DNA from: Chromatiales bacterium
GTDB lineage: Bacteria; Pseudomonadota; Gammaproteobacteria; Chromatiales; Chromatiaceae
Length of the DNA stretch: 32,669 nucleotides
Direction: 5' to 3'
Assembly: GCA_028280505.1 (NCBI GenBank)
Contig: JANQLO010000045.1
Coordinates: forward strand, 1-32,669
The first letter of the stretch is position 1, and each line of letters starts with the position of its first letter. The position numbers and the translations under genes are program-made. The notes beneath the pieces are model-generated. The model had not been told where the DNA came from. It ran no database searches and saw only the letters and a list, made by a program, of their open reading frames with translations. Shown piece after piece: positions 6,366 through 15,303 of the stretch.

Positions 6366-8774
6366 TTGCAAAAATTTCCGAAATTCAATCGCTCCGACAG
6401 CATTTATTACCGAGTTTTCCTCGCCATTCTGGCGCCGTTGTTAGCGACTTTCTCACTGTTCGGAATGTATCTATGGATCGGCGAGAATCAGCCCAAATTG
6501 GCTATGTTATGCCTGCTCAGCATGATCGTAGGCCTGGCTATCGCACTACTGGTCGCGGCAGACCGGTTACGCTACCTGCTGCGCCCTCTCGGCGTAGTCA
6601 ACCGTGCGATCCAGCGGGTACGCAGCGGTCAACTGGACGCCCGGGTGGAGAAGGTATCAAGCGGGGAGATGGGCGAGCTCGAAGCCGGGTTCAATGCCAT
6701 GGCGCAAGAACTGGCGAATAGCCAGGAGGAATTGCAAGACAAGATCGACCAAGCCACCCGCGAGGCCCAGGAAAGCATGGAAGTAGTGGAGATCCGTAAT
6801 GCGGAACTCGACCTGGCGAGACGACGGGCGATCGAGGCAAGTCGGGCGAAATCGGAATTTCTGGCCAATATGAGCCACGAAATCCGCACCCCGATGAACG
6901 GCGTGATCGGCTTCACAAGATTACTCGGCAAGACCGAGCTGAACGATCAGCAACGCCACTTCCTGCAGACCATCGAACGATCGGCGAGCTCCTTGCTCCG
7001 CATTGTTGACGATATCCTGGACTTTTCACGCCTCGAATCCGGCAAACTGGTACTTAACCACGAACCCTTTGGGTTACGCGAGTGTGTCGAAAATGCGGTT
7101 ACCTTGTGGGCGCCGCAAGCCCACGCCAAAGCGCTGGAGTTGGTGTGGATGGTATACAGCGACGTGGTTGATGACGTCGTCGGAGATGAAACCCGGATAC
7201 TGCAAATTCTCAATAATCTTGTCGGCAATGCGGTCAAGTTCACCGAACAAGGTGAAATCGTGGTGCGCGTCATGCTCGAAGAGGAGGCGGAGCATTTCGT
7301 ACGCATCACATTTTCCATCTCCGACACCGGCATCGGTATCCCGCACGACGAACGCCAGCGGTTGTTCGTCGCCTTCGACCAGGGCAGTGCCAGCGGCAAT
7401 CGGCTATTCGGCGGCACCGGGCTCGGCCTGAGTATCTGCTATGCACTGGCAACGGCAATGAACGGCGAGATCCGGGTGAACAGCGAGCCCGGCAAGGGTT
7501 CAGATTTTCGCGTCACCCTGCAACTCGACCGTGACCCCGACGCGCCTGCAACAACGCATGCAACGCCGCTGAATCGCAGGGGTTTGCTCATCGATCAGCA
7601 TGATCTGTCAAGAATCGCGTTGCAACACGCTTTCAATGACATGGGATTAGCGATCGACGACTTCACCAACCTGCCTATATTGAACGGTTTCGATCCTACG
7701 CCTTACGCACTCATGGTGATCGGCTGCAGTGCGGACGAGCGACAAATGAAAGAAACCGTCGATTTCGTGAGCCGCCTGGTCGCCAACTTCCAACTGCCCG
7801 TCATCGTCTTGGTTTCCAGCTCGGAGGAGGATCAACTGACTCGTTTTACCGAGGCCGGAGCCATGTATTGCTTAAGCAAACCACCGCAGATTAGACATTT
7901 ACAGGAAAGCCTACGAGGCTGTTTGACTGCCGGCAGCACGACCGTGGCCGCGGCCAAGGATGCGCAAACTCAAACCACACCGGATAGCGCACCCGACAAA
8001 ACCAAACCGCTTACGGGCAAGACCTGCATCGCGGCCGACGATCACTCGGTGAATCTCCAGCTGATCACCTACCTGCTGCGAGACATGGGTGCAGAGGTGC
8101 TGCAGGCGAGCAATGGCCACGAAGCGGTCGCGCTAACCCGTGATCATACGGTCGACATGGTGTTCCTCGATGTTCATATGCCGCACCTGAATGGCCTGGA
8201 AGCGGCACACCAGATCCGCAGTAGCCATGTGGGACATTCGGTGCCGATCGTCGCGCTAACTGCGGATGCAGCGGAACGCAATCAACGGGAGATTGGACGA
8301 GCCGGTATCGATCGCTACCTTATCAAACCCGTCGCAGAAGATGATCTCCGACGGATTATCCACGAGTTGCTCGAAGGGGCGCCCGGCCCTGCTGCATTCG
8401 TCAGCGCCGGCGGCGCACCGAGACAAACAGCGACGGAACGACCGGTCCGAGATCCTGCGCAGGCCCTCCGGATTGCCGGCGGATCGGCCAGTATCGCCGC
8501 CAAATTGTTCGAAGAACTCTGCCGAGAACTCCCATCGTCTCTATCTGAGTTACGCAATTGTTTCACCGAACGAAACTGGTCGGAGCTTTGGCAATTGTCA
8601 CACCGACTGCACGGCGCTTCGGCAGTATGCGGCGTCCCGGCTTTGTACCACGCATTGGGCGAACTCCAACGCGCAGTCTGGTTGGAAGACGAATCGAGTG
8701 TCGACAACCTACTCGATCGGGTTGCCGGTGAAATCGATCTCGTATTGGCCTCGGCCCAAATCGTATCCGGATAA
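6366..8774 (+). CDS. barA: BarA/GacS-type hybrid sensor histidine kinase lacking a periplasmic sensor domain
   Basis: The 802-residue hybrid kinase is expected to phosphorylate a UvrY/GacA regulator and so drive the Csr/Rsm small-RNA switch. Order of parts: TM1 about 17-37, a loop of about seven residues, TM2 about 45-65, HAMP about 66-118, coiled coil, HisKA with His171 in MSHEIRTP, HATPase with NNLVGNA, SDTGIGI and GGTGLGLSI, a degenerate receiver at about 403-520 without the usual phospho-Asp, a true receiver with Asp602 in FLDVHMP, and an HPt domain with His746 in SHRLHG. The start is TTG at 6366 with AGGGG six bases upstream; the nearby ATG at 6341 is in another frame. BarA and GacS have a periplasmic domain of over 100 residues between the two helices, and it is missing here. 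The partner regulator is not in the window. Confidence 0.92.
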   Translation: MQKFPKFNRSDSIYYRVFLAILAPLLATFSLFGMYLWIGENQPKLAMLCLLSMIVGLAIALLVAADRLRYLLRPLGVVNRAIQRVRSGQLDARVEKVSSGEMGELEAGFNAMAQELANSQEELQDKIDQATREAQESMEVVEIRNAELDLARRRAIEASRAKSEFLANMSHEIRTPMNGVIGFTRLLGKTELNDQQRHFLQTIERSASSLLRIVDDILDFSRLESGKLVLNHEPFGLRECVENAVTLWAPQAHAKALELVWMVYSDVVDDVVGDETRILQILNNLVGNAVKFTEQGEIVVRVMLEEEAEHFVRITFSISDTGIGIPHDERQRLFVAFDQGSASGNRLFGGTGLGLSICYALATAMNGEIRVNSEPGKGSDFRVTLQLDRDPDAPATTHATPLNRRGLLIDQHDLSRIALQHAFNDMGLAIDDFTNLPILNGFDPTPYALMVIGCSADERQMKETVDFVSRLVANFQLPVIVLVSSSEEDQLTRFTEAGAMYCLSKPPQIRHLQESLRGCLTAGSTTVAAAKDAQTQTTPDSAPDKTKPLTGKTCIAADDHSVNLQLITYLLRDMGAEVLQASNGHEAVALTRDHTVDMVFLDVHMPHLNGLEAAHQIRSSHVGHSVPIVALTADAAERNQREIGRAGIDRYLIKPVAEDDLRRIIHELLEGAPGPAAFVSAGGAPRQTATERPVRDPAQALRIAGGSASIAAKLFEELCRELPSSLSELRNCFTERNWSELWQLSHRLHGASAVCGVPALYHALGELQRAVWLEDESSVDNLLDRVAGEIDLVLASAQIVSG

Positions 8775-8775
8775 A

Positions 8776-9510
8776 TCAACCGGCCGGTTGCAGCAATGCC
8801 TTCATATTGGCGACCGCATCGTGCAAGCCGGAAAACACCGCACGGCAAATGATTGCATGACCGATATTGAACTCCAGGATGCCGTCGATCGCGGCAACCG
8901 CCTTGACGTTGTGATAATCCAAACCATGACCGGCATTAACCTGTAAGCCAAGTTGCAGACCATGACTCACCGCATTGGCGATTTTCCCTAGCTGCTGTTG
9001 CATGGTTTCACGCCCCCGGGCCTCGGCATAATGTCCGGTATGTATCTCTACTACCGGGGCACCGATCTCTGCCGCTGCATCGAGTTGGCGCGGGTCGGCA
9101 TCGATAAACAAGGATACGCGAACACCCTCGTCAGCCAGCCGCGCGCAGTAGTCCTTTAGAAAAGACACGGAAGATGTGGCGTCCAGTCCACCTTCGGTAG
9201 TCAGCTCTTCACGCTTTTCAGGTACCAAACAACAATCTGACGGCCTTAGCCGAGTCGCGATACGCAACATCTCGTCGGTTGCCGCCATCTCCAGATTCAT
9301 ACGAGTCTGCAATGTATCGATCAGGTACTCTACGTCGCGATCCTGTATGTGCCGTCGATCTTCACGTAAGTGCAGCGTGATCACATCGGCGCCCGCATGC
9401 TCGGCAACCAACGCCGCCTGTACGGGCTCGGGATAACGGGTGCCACGCGCCTGGCGGAGCGTCGCCACATGATCGATGTTGACGCCCAATAGTCTTTCGT
9501 ACTTGCTCAT
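8776..9510 (-). CDS. pdxJ: Pyridoxine 5'-phosphate synthase
   Basis: PdxJ condenses 3-amino-2-oxopropyl phosphate with deoxyxylulose 5-phosphate to give pyridoxine phosphate, the last ring-forming step of the DXP-dependent vitamin B6 route. The 244-residue TIM barrel shows [16 protein letters not shown] at the N-terminus, [14 protein letters not shown], and the C-terminal [11 protein letters not shown] and EFNIGHAI segments that bind the phosphates. It is the last gene of the lepA-lepB-DUF4845-rnc-era-recO-pdxJ run, 29 bases after recO. Its stop lies one base from the stop of the convergent barA, and no acpS follows as it does in E. coli. No intrinsic terminator is visible between the two converging genes. 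Confidence 0.97.
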   Translation of the reverse strand: MSKYERLLGVNIDHVATLRQARGTRYPEPVQAALVAEHAGADVITLHLREDRRHIQDRDVEYLIDTLQTRMNLEMAATDEMLRIATRLRPSDCCLVPEKREELTTEGGLDATSSVSFLKDYCARLADEGVRVSLFIDADPRQLDAAAEIGAPVVEIHTGHYAEARGRETMQQQLGKIANAVSHGLQLGLQVNAGHGLDYHNVKAVAAIDGILEFNIGHAIICRAVFSGLHDAVANMKALLQPAG

Positions 9511-9539
9511 TCGTTTCGTCGCTTCGATAAGTAAATTGC

Positions 9540-10238
9540 TCAGCGGAACAGCTCTCGACTACGCAATGGGCGACCGTCCAGATAATGATTCAGGATCGCG
9601 CGCATAAGCTGCCGGGCTTCGCGTAAGGCCGTGTCATCCATCATAGTCCCGGAGAAATCGCGGGCAGCGAGGTCGAGTAACGTTTGGCCACCGACCGATT
9701 GACTCTCACCCATTGCCACTTGTGCACCGGCACCGATTAAGTAAGTGTATCGCTTGAGAGGATCTATGGGGCGGTCTTGCGCATCTCGATCGAGTATCAG
9801 CCCGTGCCCGAGGTGGTTGAGCAAACGGACCTCGAACCATCGTAGCACCGGCTCCGGCGCCAAGCATTGTCCAAGCGCATTGATTGCTCGGGCGTAATCG
9901 TCAAACAAGGCCGGCAACGGATCCTCTCGCGCCGTGAGTTTGAGAACCAGCTCGTTCAGATAGAGGCCGCAATAAAGTATCTTACCGCTTAGCAAAGCGC
10001 TATGACCGCTCGGTTCGCTGCTGGCAAGTGTCTGCACCTCGCCACGTCCGCGCAAATCGACCGACAAGGACTGGAAAGGCTGCGGACGTTCGCTGCCGCG
10101 ACTGCGGGCACGCAAAACCCCCTTGGCGATACATGCGGCTCGCCCTCGTTCACGGGTAAACAACTCGAGCAACAAGCTGCTGTCGCCATAACGCCTGGTG
10201 TGCAGGACATACGCCGCCAGCCGCTCATGCGGATTCAC
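9540..10238 (-). CDS. recO: DNA repair protein RecO
   Basis: RecO works with RecR in the RecF pathway, loading RecA on SSB-coated gaps and annealing DNA. The 232-residue protein begins with an OB-fold (residues about 1-80, with [20 protein letters not shown] and [12 protein letters not shown]), followed by a helical domain with [10 protein letters not shown] and the [13 protein letters not shown] stretch. There is no zinc-type cysteine cluster, as in many proteobacterial RecO proteins. The start is GTG with GGAG seven bases upstream, three bases after the era stop, so the two are co-translated. Position next to era and pdxJ is the standard arrangement. Confidence 0.94.
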   Translation of the reverse strand: MNPHERLAAYVLHTRRYGDSSLLLELFTRERGRAACIAKGVLRARSRGSERPQPFQSLSVDLRGRGEVQTLASSEPSGHSALLSGKILYCGLYLNELVLKLTAREDPLPALFDDYARAINALGQCLAPEPVLRWFEVRLLNHLGHGLILDRDAQDRPIDPLKRYTYLIGAGAQVAMGESQSVGGQTLLDLAARDFSGTMMDDTALREARQLMRAILNHYLDGRPLRSRELFR

Positions 10239-10241
10239 GAG

Positions 10242-11129
10242 TTACTCCGTGTAGCCGAGGCGGTTTAGCGTAGCCTCGTCACTCGACCAACTCTTTTTGA
10301 CCTTGATCCAGACGTCAAGATGAACGCGAGTCTGGAAAAAATCATTCATTGCCTTGCGTGCAGCAGTTGCGGTCTCTTTCATCGCCTGCCCATTCTTACC
10401 GAGCAGAATCGCACGCTGACCCTCGCGCTCCACCCAGATCACCGCGCCGATACGATATCTGCCCGCTTCCTCCTCGAAACGTTCGATCTCCACCGTAACT
10501 GCGTATGGCAACTCACGATGGTAGCGGCGTATCAATTGTTCACGTAACAACTCGGCCGCAAAAAAACGCTCGGATCGATCGCTGATTTGATCGTCCGGAA
10601 AAATCGCCTCACCTTCCGGCAACCGCGCCAGTACTGCAGTCGCGAGCGACTCGGCATTATCCCCACTCGTCGCCGACACCGGAATAATCTCGCTGAATGC
10701 GTGACGTTGACTCAGCAATTCCATGAACGGTAGCAATTTGTCTTTCGGTTCGATCAGGTCGACTTTATTGACGACGGCGATTGCCGGTAAGCCCGTATCG
10801 GCAATTGTCTTCAGAACAAGTTCGTCTTCATCGGTCCAAGCCATGGCTTGGACGACGAACAGAACCATATCAACATCGAGCAGCGCGGAATGGGCCGTGC
10901 GATTGAGGTAGAAATTCATCGCCTTGTCGCCGCGCTGATGAAGACCAGGCGTATCGACAAACACGATCTGACCATCGTCTTGCGACCGAATGCCAAGAAT
11001 TCGATGCCGCGTGGTTTGCGGCTTGTGCGACGTGATCGCCAACTTTTGCCCCAGCAAGCGATTCAATAAAGTCGATTTGCCGACATTCGGCCGACCGAGC
11101 AGCACGGCATAGCCGCTGCGATAACTCAT
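10242..11129 (-). CDS. era: GTPase Era
   Basis: Era is an essential GTPase that binds the 3' end of 16S rRNA and helps assemble the 30S subunit. The 295-residue protein has the P-loop GRPNVGKST (residues 12-20), switch regions around HKPQTTRHRILG, the G3 motif VDTPG and the G4 motif NKVD. A C-terminal KH domain follows, with the family's GKNGQAMKE motif. Its ATG overlaps the rnc stop as ATGA, the common rnc-era coupling that ties RNase III and Era expression. The protein is full length with no unusual substitutions visible. Confidence 0.98.
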   Translation of the reverse strand: MSYRSGYAVLLGRPNVGKSTLLNRLLGQKLAITSHKPQTTRHRILGIRSQDDGQIVFVDTPGLHQRGDKAMNFYLNRTAHSALLDVDMVLFVVQAMAWTDEDELVLKTIADTGLPAIAVVNKVDLIEPKDKLLPFMELLSQRHAFSEIIPVSATSGDNAESLATAVLARLPEGEAIFPDDQISDRSERFFAAELLREQLIRRYHRELPYAVTVEIERFEEEAGRYRIGAVIWVEREGQRAILLGKNGQAMKETATAARKAMNDFFQTRVHLDVWIKVKKSWSSDEATLNRLGYTE

Positions 11130-11794
11130 GCGTTGTTCTCTTCGAGCTGATGCAACATCGCACGTGCTGCACTTTGTTCTGCCTTTCGCCGGCTCCCCCC
11201 TTCACCGAAGGTGTCCGGTAACGCACCCGTACGACAGCGTACGCGGAAGGTTTGATCGTGCTGATCGCCGACGATTTCAACCACTTCATAATGTGGTAGT
11301 GGCCGTCCAATCGCTTGCAGATGCTCTTGCAACTGCGTTTTCGGATCTTTGCGCTGCGTCTCGGGCGGTGGTTCACTCAAGCGGTCGCCGAGCAAGCGGC
11401 GAACCAGTGCTCTGGCCTGTTCGATACCGCCATCGAGATAAACCGCCGCAATAACGGCCTCTACGGCATCCGCAAGAATGGAGTCTCGACTCTGACCGCC
11501 GCTACGAAGTTCACCCGGTCCGAGTCTCAGGATATCGCCAAGCTGTAGCTCACGTGCAATCGCCGCTAAGGTCTCGCGCCGCACGAGATGTGCCCGAATA
11601 CGGCTGAGCTGCCCCTCGTCAGCCTCCTTTAAACGACGGTAGAGACTGTCTGCAACCTCAAAACCGAGAATGGCATCGCCTAGGAACTCAAGCCGTTCGT
11701 TGTTGTTCGCACCCAAGCTGCGATGCGAGAGCGCGCGTTCTAACAGGTCGATATCGCTGAACCGATAGGCAATGCGTTGCTGCAATCGCTTCAT
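11126..11794 (-). CDS. rnc: Ribonuclease III
   Basis: RNase III cuts double-stranded RNA and matures rRNA precursors. The 222-residue protein carries the signature NNERLEFLGDAILGF with the metal-binding Glu36 and Asp40, and the second acidic site in ILADAVEAVIAAVYLDGG. A C-terminal double-stranded RNA-binding domain spans about residues 153-222 (DPKTQLQEHLQ, then GEGGSRRKAEQSAA). The ATG overlaps the stop of the DUF4845 gene as ATGA and its own stop overlaps era the same way. In many bacteria RNase III cleaves its own leader; the gene's leader here would be coding sequence of DUF4845. Confidence 0.98.
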   Translation of the reverse strand: MKRLQQRIAYRFSDIDLLERALSHRSLGANNNERLEFLGDAILGFEVADSLYRRLKEADEGQLSRIRAHLVRRETLAAIARELQLGDILRLGPGELRSGGQSRDSILADAVEAVIAAVYLDGGIEQARALVRRLLGDRLSEPPPETQRKDPKTQLQEHLQAIGRPLPHYEVVEIVGDQHDQTFRVRCRTGALPDTFGEGGSRRKAEQSAARAMLHQLEENNA

Positions 11795-12174
11795 GGTGGG
11801 GGAAATAGAACGGATTCGGAAAACACCATGACAATCGAAACATTACCGGCTACCGGCTTACGAATTTCGTAGTCTACCGAAAGGCGCATACCGTTCTTTT
11901 CTTTTTTCAATTTGACCCATTCGCGTTTGAATTCGTAAACGCTGTTGATCCTGATGCGTTTCATGAAGGAGTCTTTCATCTGCTTCGGCGTCATCTTGCG
12001 CACCGAGCGATCGTCTTCCATGGTCGTCAGAACCTGCTTGATCGCATAGTTCTCCAAGTAAGTCGGCACCATCTTTATCCCTATAAGGATAAAGAAAATC
12101 GCGACGCCAAGGACAACCAACCACGACATCATCGTCATGCCATTTTGCTTTCTGGCCATAACATTCTGTTTCAT
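11791..12174 (-). CDS. DUF4845 single-pass membrane protein
   Basis: This protein of 127 residues has no known biochemical role. A positively charged N-terminus (ARKQNG) is followed by one membrane helix at about residues 16-36 (MSWLVVLGVAIFFILIGIK). A soluble domain follows with VPTYLENYAIKQVL, a conserved-looking DRSVRKMTPKQMKDSFMKR stretch, and C-terminal beta strands. The N-terminus resembles a type IV pilin leader, but no pilin function is shown. The gene is regularly found between lepB and rnc in gammaproteobacteria. The start ATG has AGGA eight bases upstream; that site can be sequestered in a hairpin (separate entry). A second ATG five codons in is possible but has no Shine-Dalgarno. 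Confidence 0.88.
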   Translation of the reverse strand: MKQNVMARKQNGMTMMSWLVVLGVAIFFILIGIKMVPTYLENYAIKQVLTTMEDDRSVRKMTPKQMKDSFMKRIRINSVYEFKREWVKLKKEKNGMRLSVDYEIRKPVAGNVSIVMVFSESVLFPPP

Positions 12175-12179
12175 AAAGT

Positions 12180-12206
12180 CATTCCTGATTTTTCCTATTA
12201 GGAATG
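12180..12206 (-). promoter_or_regulatory. Alternative hairpins covering the DUF4845 ribosome binding site
   Basis: On the minus strand CATTCCT and AGGAATG form a perfect 7-bp stem with a 13-base loop, burying the AGGA that serves the DUF4845 start. The first arm can instead pair locally as TTCCTA/TAGGAA, which would free the AGGA. The two folds exclude each other. Whether this regulates translation is inference. Confidence 0.35.
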
Positions 12207-12248
12207 TAGCGGCAGAACCGATGAGTGTCTTGAAAGCGGATCACAGGA

Positions 12249-13088
12249 TCAATCGCCAATCGACCCGAGCCTGCTAAAGGCGAGAAAACCGGAACGTTGC
12301 CAGTCCCAGGCCAACCAGATAAAAAACGCCTTACCGACCAGATTTTCCTCTGGTACGAAACCCCAGCAACGGCCGTCATTGCTATCGTCGCGGTTGTCAC
12401 CAACCATTAAATAATTGCCTTCGGGTACCGTCACCTCACGGTAGCCGAGGAAACCGCAGCTCGGCCCGAAATCCGGCGTCATCGGATTGATCAGCACCGA
12501 ATGCTCGACCTCACCGAGTCGTTCCCGGCCTTCGATCGACCCCAGTGCGCGCATACCGGAGCCTTCAGGCTGGTACGGGCCGACCACCTCGACAGGCGCC
12601 GGTTCACCATTGATGAAAAGCGTTTTATTACGGTAGGCGATACGGTCGCCCGGCACGCCAACCACCCGTTTAATGTAGTCCAACCTCGGATTCGATGGCC
12701 AGCGGAAGACCACGATATCGCCACGCGCGGGTTCACCAAGCTCGATCAACTTCGTCTTGGTAACCGGCATCCGGATGCCATAGGTGAACTTGTTGACCAA
12801 AATAAAGTCACCGACTAACAAGGTCGGCATCATAGACCCGGAGGGTATTCTAAATGGCTCGACCAAAAATGCCCGAAGCAACAGGACGATCAAAAAGATC
12901 GGAAAAAAGGAACGGGCATATTCTACGGTAGTCGGTAGCGTTTCATCCGTTTTGCCCTTGATCACTCGATAGGCCAACCAAACGACACCGGACACCAGCG
13001 ATGCCAGCGCCAGGGCGGGTTCGATACCGAATGCAAAAACCACCCAGACGAGCAGTGCGAAAAAGGCGATGACCAAAGCTGATTGCAT
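12249..13088 (-). CDS. lepB: Signal peptidase I
   Basis: LepB removes signal peptides from exported proteins at the outer face of the inner membrane. The 279-residue protein has two N-terminal membrane segments (about residues 3-22 and 61-76). The catalytic serine is Ser85 in IPSGSMMPTL and the general base is Lys140 in DYIKRVVGVPGDRI. The C-terminal VGDNRDDSNDGRCWGFV box closes the catalytic fold. The gene lies 53 bases after lepA, the usual lepA-lepB operon, with GGGAAG just before its ATG. A 74-base spacer follows before DUF4845. Confidence 0.97.
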   Translation of the reverse strand: MQSALVIAFFALLVWVVFAFGIEPALALASLVSGVVWLAYRVIKGKTDETLPTTVEYARSFFPIFLIVLLLRAFLVEPFRIPSGSMMPTLLVGDFILVNKFTYGIRMPVTKTKLIELGEPARGDIVVFRWPSNPRLDYIKRVVGVPGDRIAYRNKTLFINGEPAPVEVVGPYQPEGSGMRALGSIEGRERLGEVEHSVLINPMTPDFGPSCGFLGYREVTVPEGNYLMVGDNRDDSNDGRCWGFVPEENLVGKAFFIWLAWDWQRSGFLAFSRLGSIGD

Positions 13089-13141
13089 ATCACTTCCCAG
13101 GCTTAACGCGCCGGCTCTGCGGCGACTCTAATGCGTGTTTG

Positions 13142-14947
13142 TTAATTGTCCTTACCGACCTGAAGTACCGCGAGGAAGGCCTCCTGCGGAATCTCGACCT
13201 TGCCGACCTGCTTCATGCGTTTTTTGCCGGCCTTTTGCTTTTCCAACAATTTGCGTTTACGGGTCACGTCGCCGCCATAGCATTTCGCCGTGACATTCTT
13301 GCGCAATGCCTTGACCGTGGAGCGTGCAATGATCTTGCTGCCAATCGCCGCTTGAATAGCGACTTCGAACATCTGACGCGGAATAATCTCTTTCATACGT
13401 TCGGTGAGTTCACGTCCGCGCGTATCACAATTGTCCCGATGCACGATTAACGACAGCGCATCGACTCGTTCGCCATTGATCAGGATATCGAGCTTGACCA
13501 GAGCCGCGGCTTCGAAACGTTTGAATTCGTACTCGAACGAGGCATAGCCGCGACTGACCGACTTGAGACGATCGAAGAAATCCAGCACTACCTCGTTCAT
13601 CGGCAACTCGTACACCAGCTGCACCTGGCCACCGAGGTACTGCAGGTTTTTCTGAACGCCGCGCTTCTCGATGCATAAAGTGATCACATTACCGAGATAA
13701 TCCTGCGGCACCAGGATATGCGCCTCGATAATAGGTTCGCGGACTTCACGAAACTTGCCCGGCTCGGGCAACGCCGACGGATTATCAATCTGAATCACAT
13801 CGCCGTCGTTCATCGCGACTTCATAGACCACGGTCGGCGCCGTAGTGATTAAGTCAAGGTCGTACTCGCGTTCGAGCCGTTCCTGCACGATTTCCATGTG
13901 CAGCATGCCGAGAAAACCGCAACGAAAACCGAACCCCAACGCCTGCGAGGTTTCGGGTTCGTAATGCAACGCGGCGTCGTTCAGCTTGAGCTTTTGCAAC
14001 GCATCGCGGAAGGCATCGTAATCGTCCGAACTGACCGGATACAATCCGGCGAAAACCCGCGGGCGTACCTCTTGAAATCCCGGCAGCGGGTTTACCGCGC
14101 GGCGGTTTTCATGCGTCAGGGTGTCGCCGACGGGTGCACCGTCGACCTCTTTGATACCGGCGATGACGAAGCCGACTTCACCGGTGGACAATGTCGGCTT
14201 GTCCAGGCGCTTGGGGGTGAACACCCCTACCTTTTCCGCCTGATAGACCCGACCTGTCGACATGACCCTGATCTTGTCCTTGGGCCGAAGTTCGCCATTC
14301 ACGACACGGATGAGCGAAATGACGCCGACGTACGGGTCGAACCAGGAATCGATAATCAGCGCCTGCAGCGGTGCTTCGCCGTCGCCCGTTGGCGGTGGTA
14401 TGTGCGCCACCAAAGATTCGAGCAATTCGGGAATTCCGAGGCCGGTTTTGGCACTGACATGTAGGGCGTCCCGGGCCTCGATGCCGATGATTTCCTCGAT
14501 CTGATTGACGACCCGCTCGGGCTCCGCGGACGGCAGGTCGATTTTATTGAGTACCGGCAACACCTCGAGATCCTGCTCGATTGCCGTATAACAATTGGCG
14601 ACGCTCTGCGCCTCGACCCCTTGCGCCGCATCCACTACCAGCAATGCGCCTTCGCAGGCAGCGAGCGAACGCGACACCTCATAGGAAAAATCGACGTGTC
14701 CGGGGGTATCGATAAAATTGAGCTGATAAACCTCGCCATCCTGCGCGCGATAGTCCAAGGTTACCGATTGGGCCTTGATGGTGATGCCGCGTTCGCGCTC
14801 CAAATCCATGGAATCGAGCACCTGCTCGGCCATCTCCCGTTCACTGAGTCCCCCGCAGTACTGGATGAAACGATCTGCAATGGTCGACTTGCCATGATCG
14901 ATATGCGCAATGATCGAGAAATTCCGGATATGGCTGAGGTCGGTCAT
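13142..14947 (-). CDS. lepA: Elongation factor 4 (LepA)
   Basis: LepA is a ribosome-associated translational GTPase linked to initiation and ribosome biogenesis. The 601-residue length is normal for the family. Visible motifs are the P-loop [23 protein letters not shown], the G3 motif [12 protein letters not shown] and NKIDLPSA. Domain II follows, then [22 protein letters not shown], and the lysine-rich LepA-specific C-terminal domain ([25 protein letters not shown]). It starts the operon leading to lepB, 35 bases after the T-run of the strong terminator at 14982-15014. No clear promoter or Shine-Dalgarno was found in this short gap. Confidence 0.98.
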   Translation of the reverse strand: MTDLSHIRNFSIIAHIDHGKSTIADRFIQYCGGLSEREMAEQVLDSMDLERERGITIKAQSVTLDYRAQDGEVYQLNFIDTPGHVDFSYEVSRSLAACEGALLVVDAAQGVEAQSVANCYTAIEQDLEVLPVLNKIDLPSAEPERVVNQIEEIIGIEARDALHVSAKTGLGIPELLESLVAHIPPPTGDGEAPLQALIIDSWFDPYVGVISLIRVVNGELRPKDKIRVMSTGRVYQAEKVGVFTPKRLDKPTLSTGEVGFVIAGIKEVDGAPVGDTLTHENRRAVNPLPGFQEVRPRVFAGLYPVSSDDYDAFRDALQKLKLNDAALHYEPETSQALGFGFRCGFLGMLHMEIVQERLEREYDLDLITTAPTVVYEVAMNDGDVIQIDNPSALPEPGKFREVREPIIEAHILVPQDYLGNVITLCIEKRGVQKNLQYLGGQVQLVYELPMNEVVLDFFDRLKSVSRGYASFEYEFKRFEAAALVKLDILINGERVDALSLIVHRDNCDTRGRELTERMKEIIPRQMFEVAIQAAIGSKIIARSTVKALRKNVTAKCYGGDVTRKRKLLEKQKAGKKRMKQVGKVEIPQEAFLAVLQVGKDN

Positions 14948-14981
14948 GATGTCTGTCTACAGTGCCCGGTCCGAGCAGATG

Positions 14982-15014
14982 AAAAAAACGGAACTTTCCG
15001 GCGGAAAGTCCCGT
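14982..15014 (-). terminator. Intrinsic terminator of the rpoE-rse-mucD operon
   Basis: On the minus strand ACGGGACTTTCC pairs with GGAAAGTTCCGT (12 bp, one G-T wobble) around a GCC loop, followed directly by seven T residues. It lies 31 bases after the stop of the thioredoxin-fold gene and just before lepA. This separates the envelope-stress operon from the lepA operon. Confidence 0.88.
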
Positions 15015-15045
15015 TTCGTTCGCAAACCGTCGCGAATTCGTGCAA

Positions 15046-15300
15046 TTATACTGGATTCGTCCTATCGCCGAAATACTCCGTGATCCGCGCCAGATCAAGG
15101 GTCAACGCACAGATTTCCTCGTTTCCGAGAATCAACACCGGCACCCGTTCACCGTAGCTCGCCCGCCAGTCCGCGCGGGTATCGACATCCCGCCACTCCA
15201 TGATTTCCGCCTGCTGTGGCCAACTGCGAAACAAAATGGCCGCCAACTCCTCACAGAGATGGCAGCCATTCCGGTAGTAGAAGACGGGCGCCTCGGTCAC
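15046..15300 (-). CDS. Glutaredoxin-like thioredoxin-fold protein (DUF836 family)
   Basis: This small redox protein of 84 residues has a CxxC active site, Cys13-His-Leu-Cys16, after a short beta strand (PVFYYRN), and a cis-proline in RVPVLILG. That matches the glutaredoxin-like DUF836 family. The substrate is unknown. It begins with GTG three bases after mucD and is the last gene before the strong terminator, so it should be transcribed with rpoE, rseA, rseB, rseC and mucD. Co-transcription suggests a role in envelope or oxidative stress, which is inference only. No signal peptide is visible, so it probably acts in the cytosol. Confidence 0.88.
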   Translation of the reverse strand: MTEAPVFYYRNGCHLCEELAAILFRSWPQQAEIMEWRDVDTRADWRASYGERVPVLILGNEEICALTLDLARITEYFGDRTNPV

Positions 15301-15303
15301 CTC

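Noticed and set aside
6099-6371. A 90-residue open frame on the minus strand inside the cysM-barA spacer
   Set aside because: Its translation is arginine- and proline-rich with no familiar motif, it has no convincing ribosome binding site, and it overlaps the start region of barA.
6287-6721. An open frame from ATG 6341 ([13 protein letters not shown]) as an alternative start for the kinase
   Set aside because: It is in a different frame from the kinase and its translation after about 20 residues is unlike any protein. The TTG at 6366 with AGGGG upstream is the start that leads into the kinase.
8778-8789. A 12-bp palindrome (AACCGGCCGGTT) at the end of pdxJ
   Set aside because: It lies within the coding sequence, is short and GC-rich, and is not followed by a T-run, so it is most likely chance.
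14948-14981. A promoter for lepA just after the terminator
   Set aside because: The best hexamers (TTTCAT and TGTAGA) match the consensus poorly, so no promoter is claimed.
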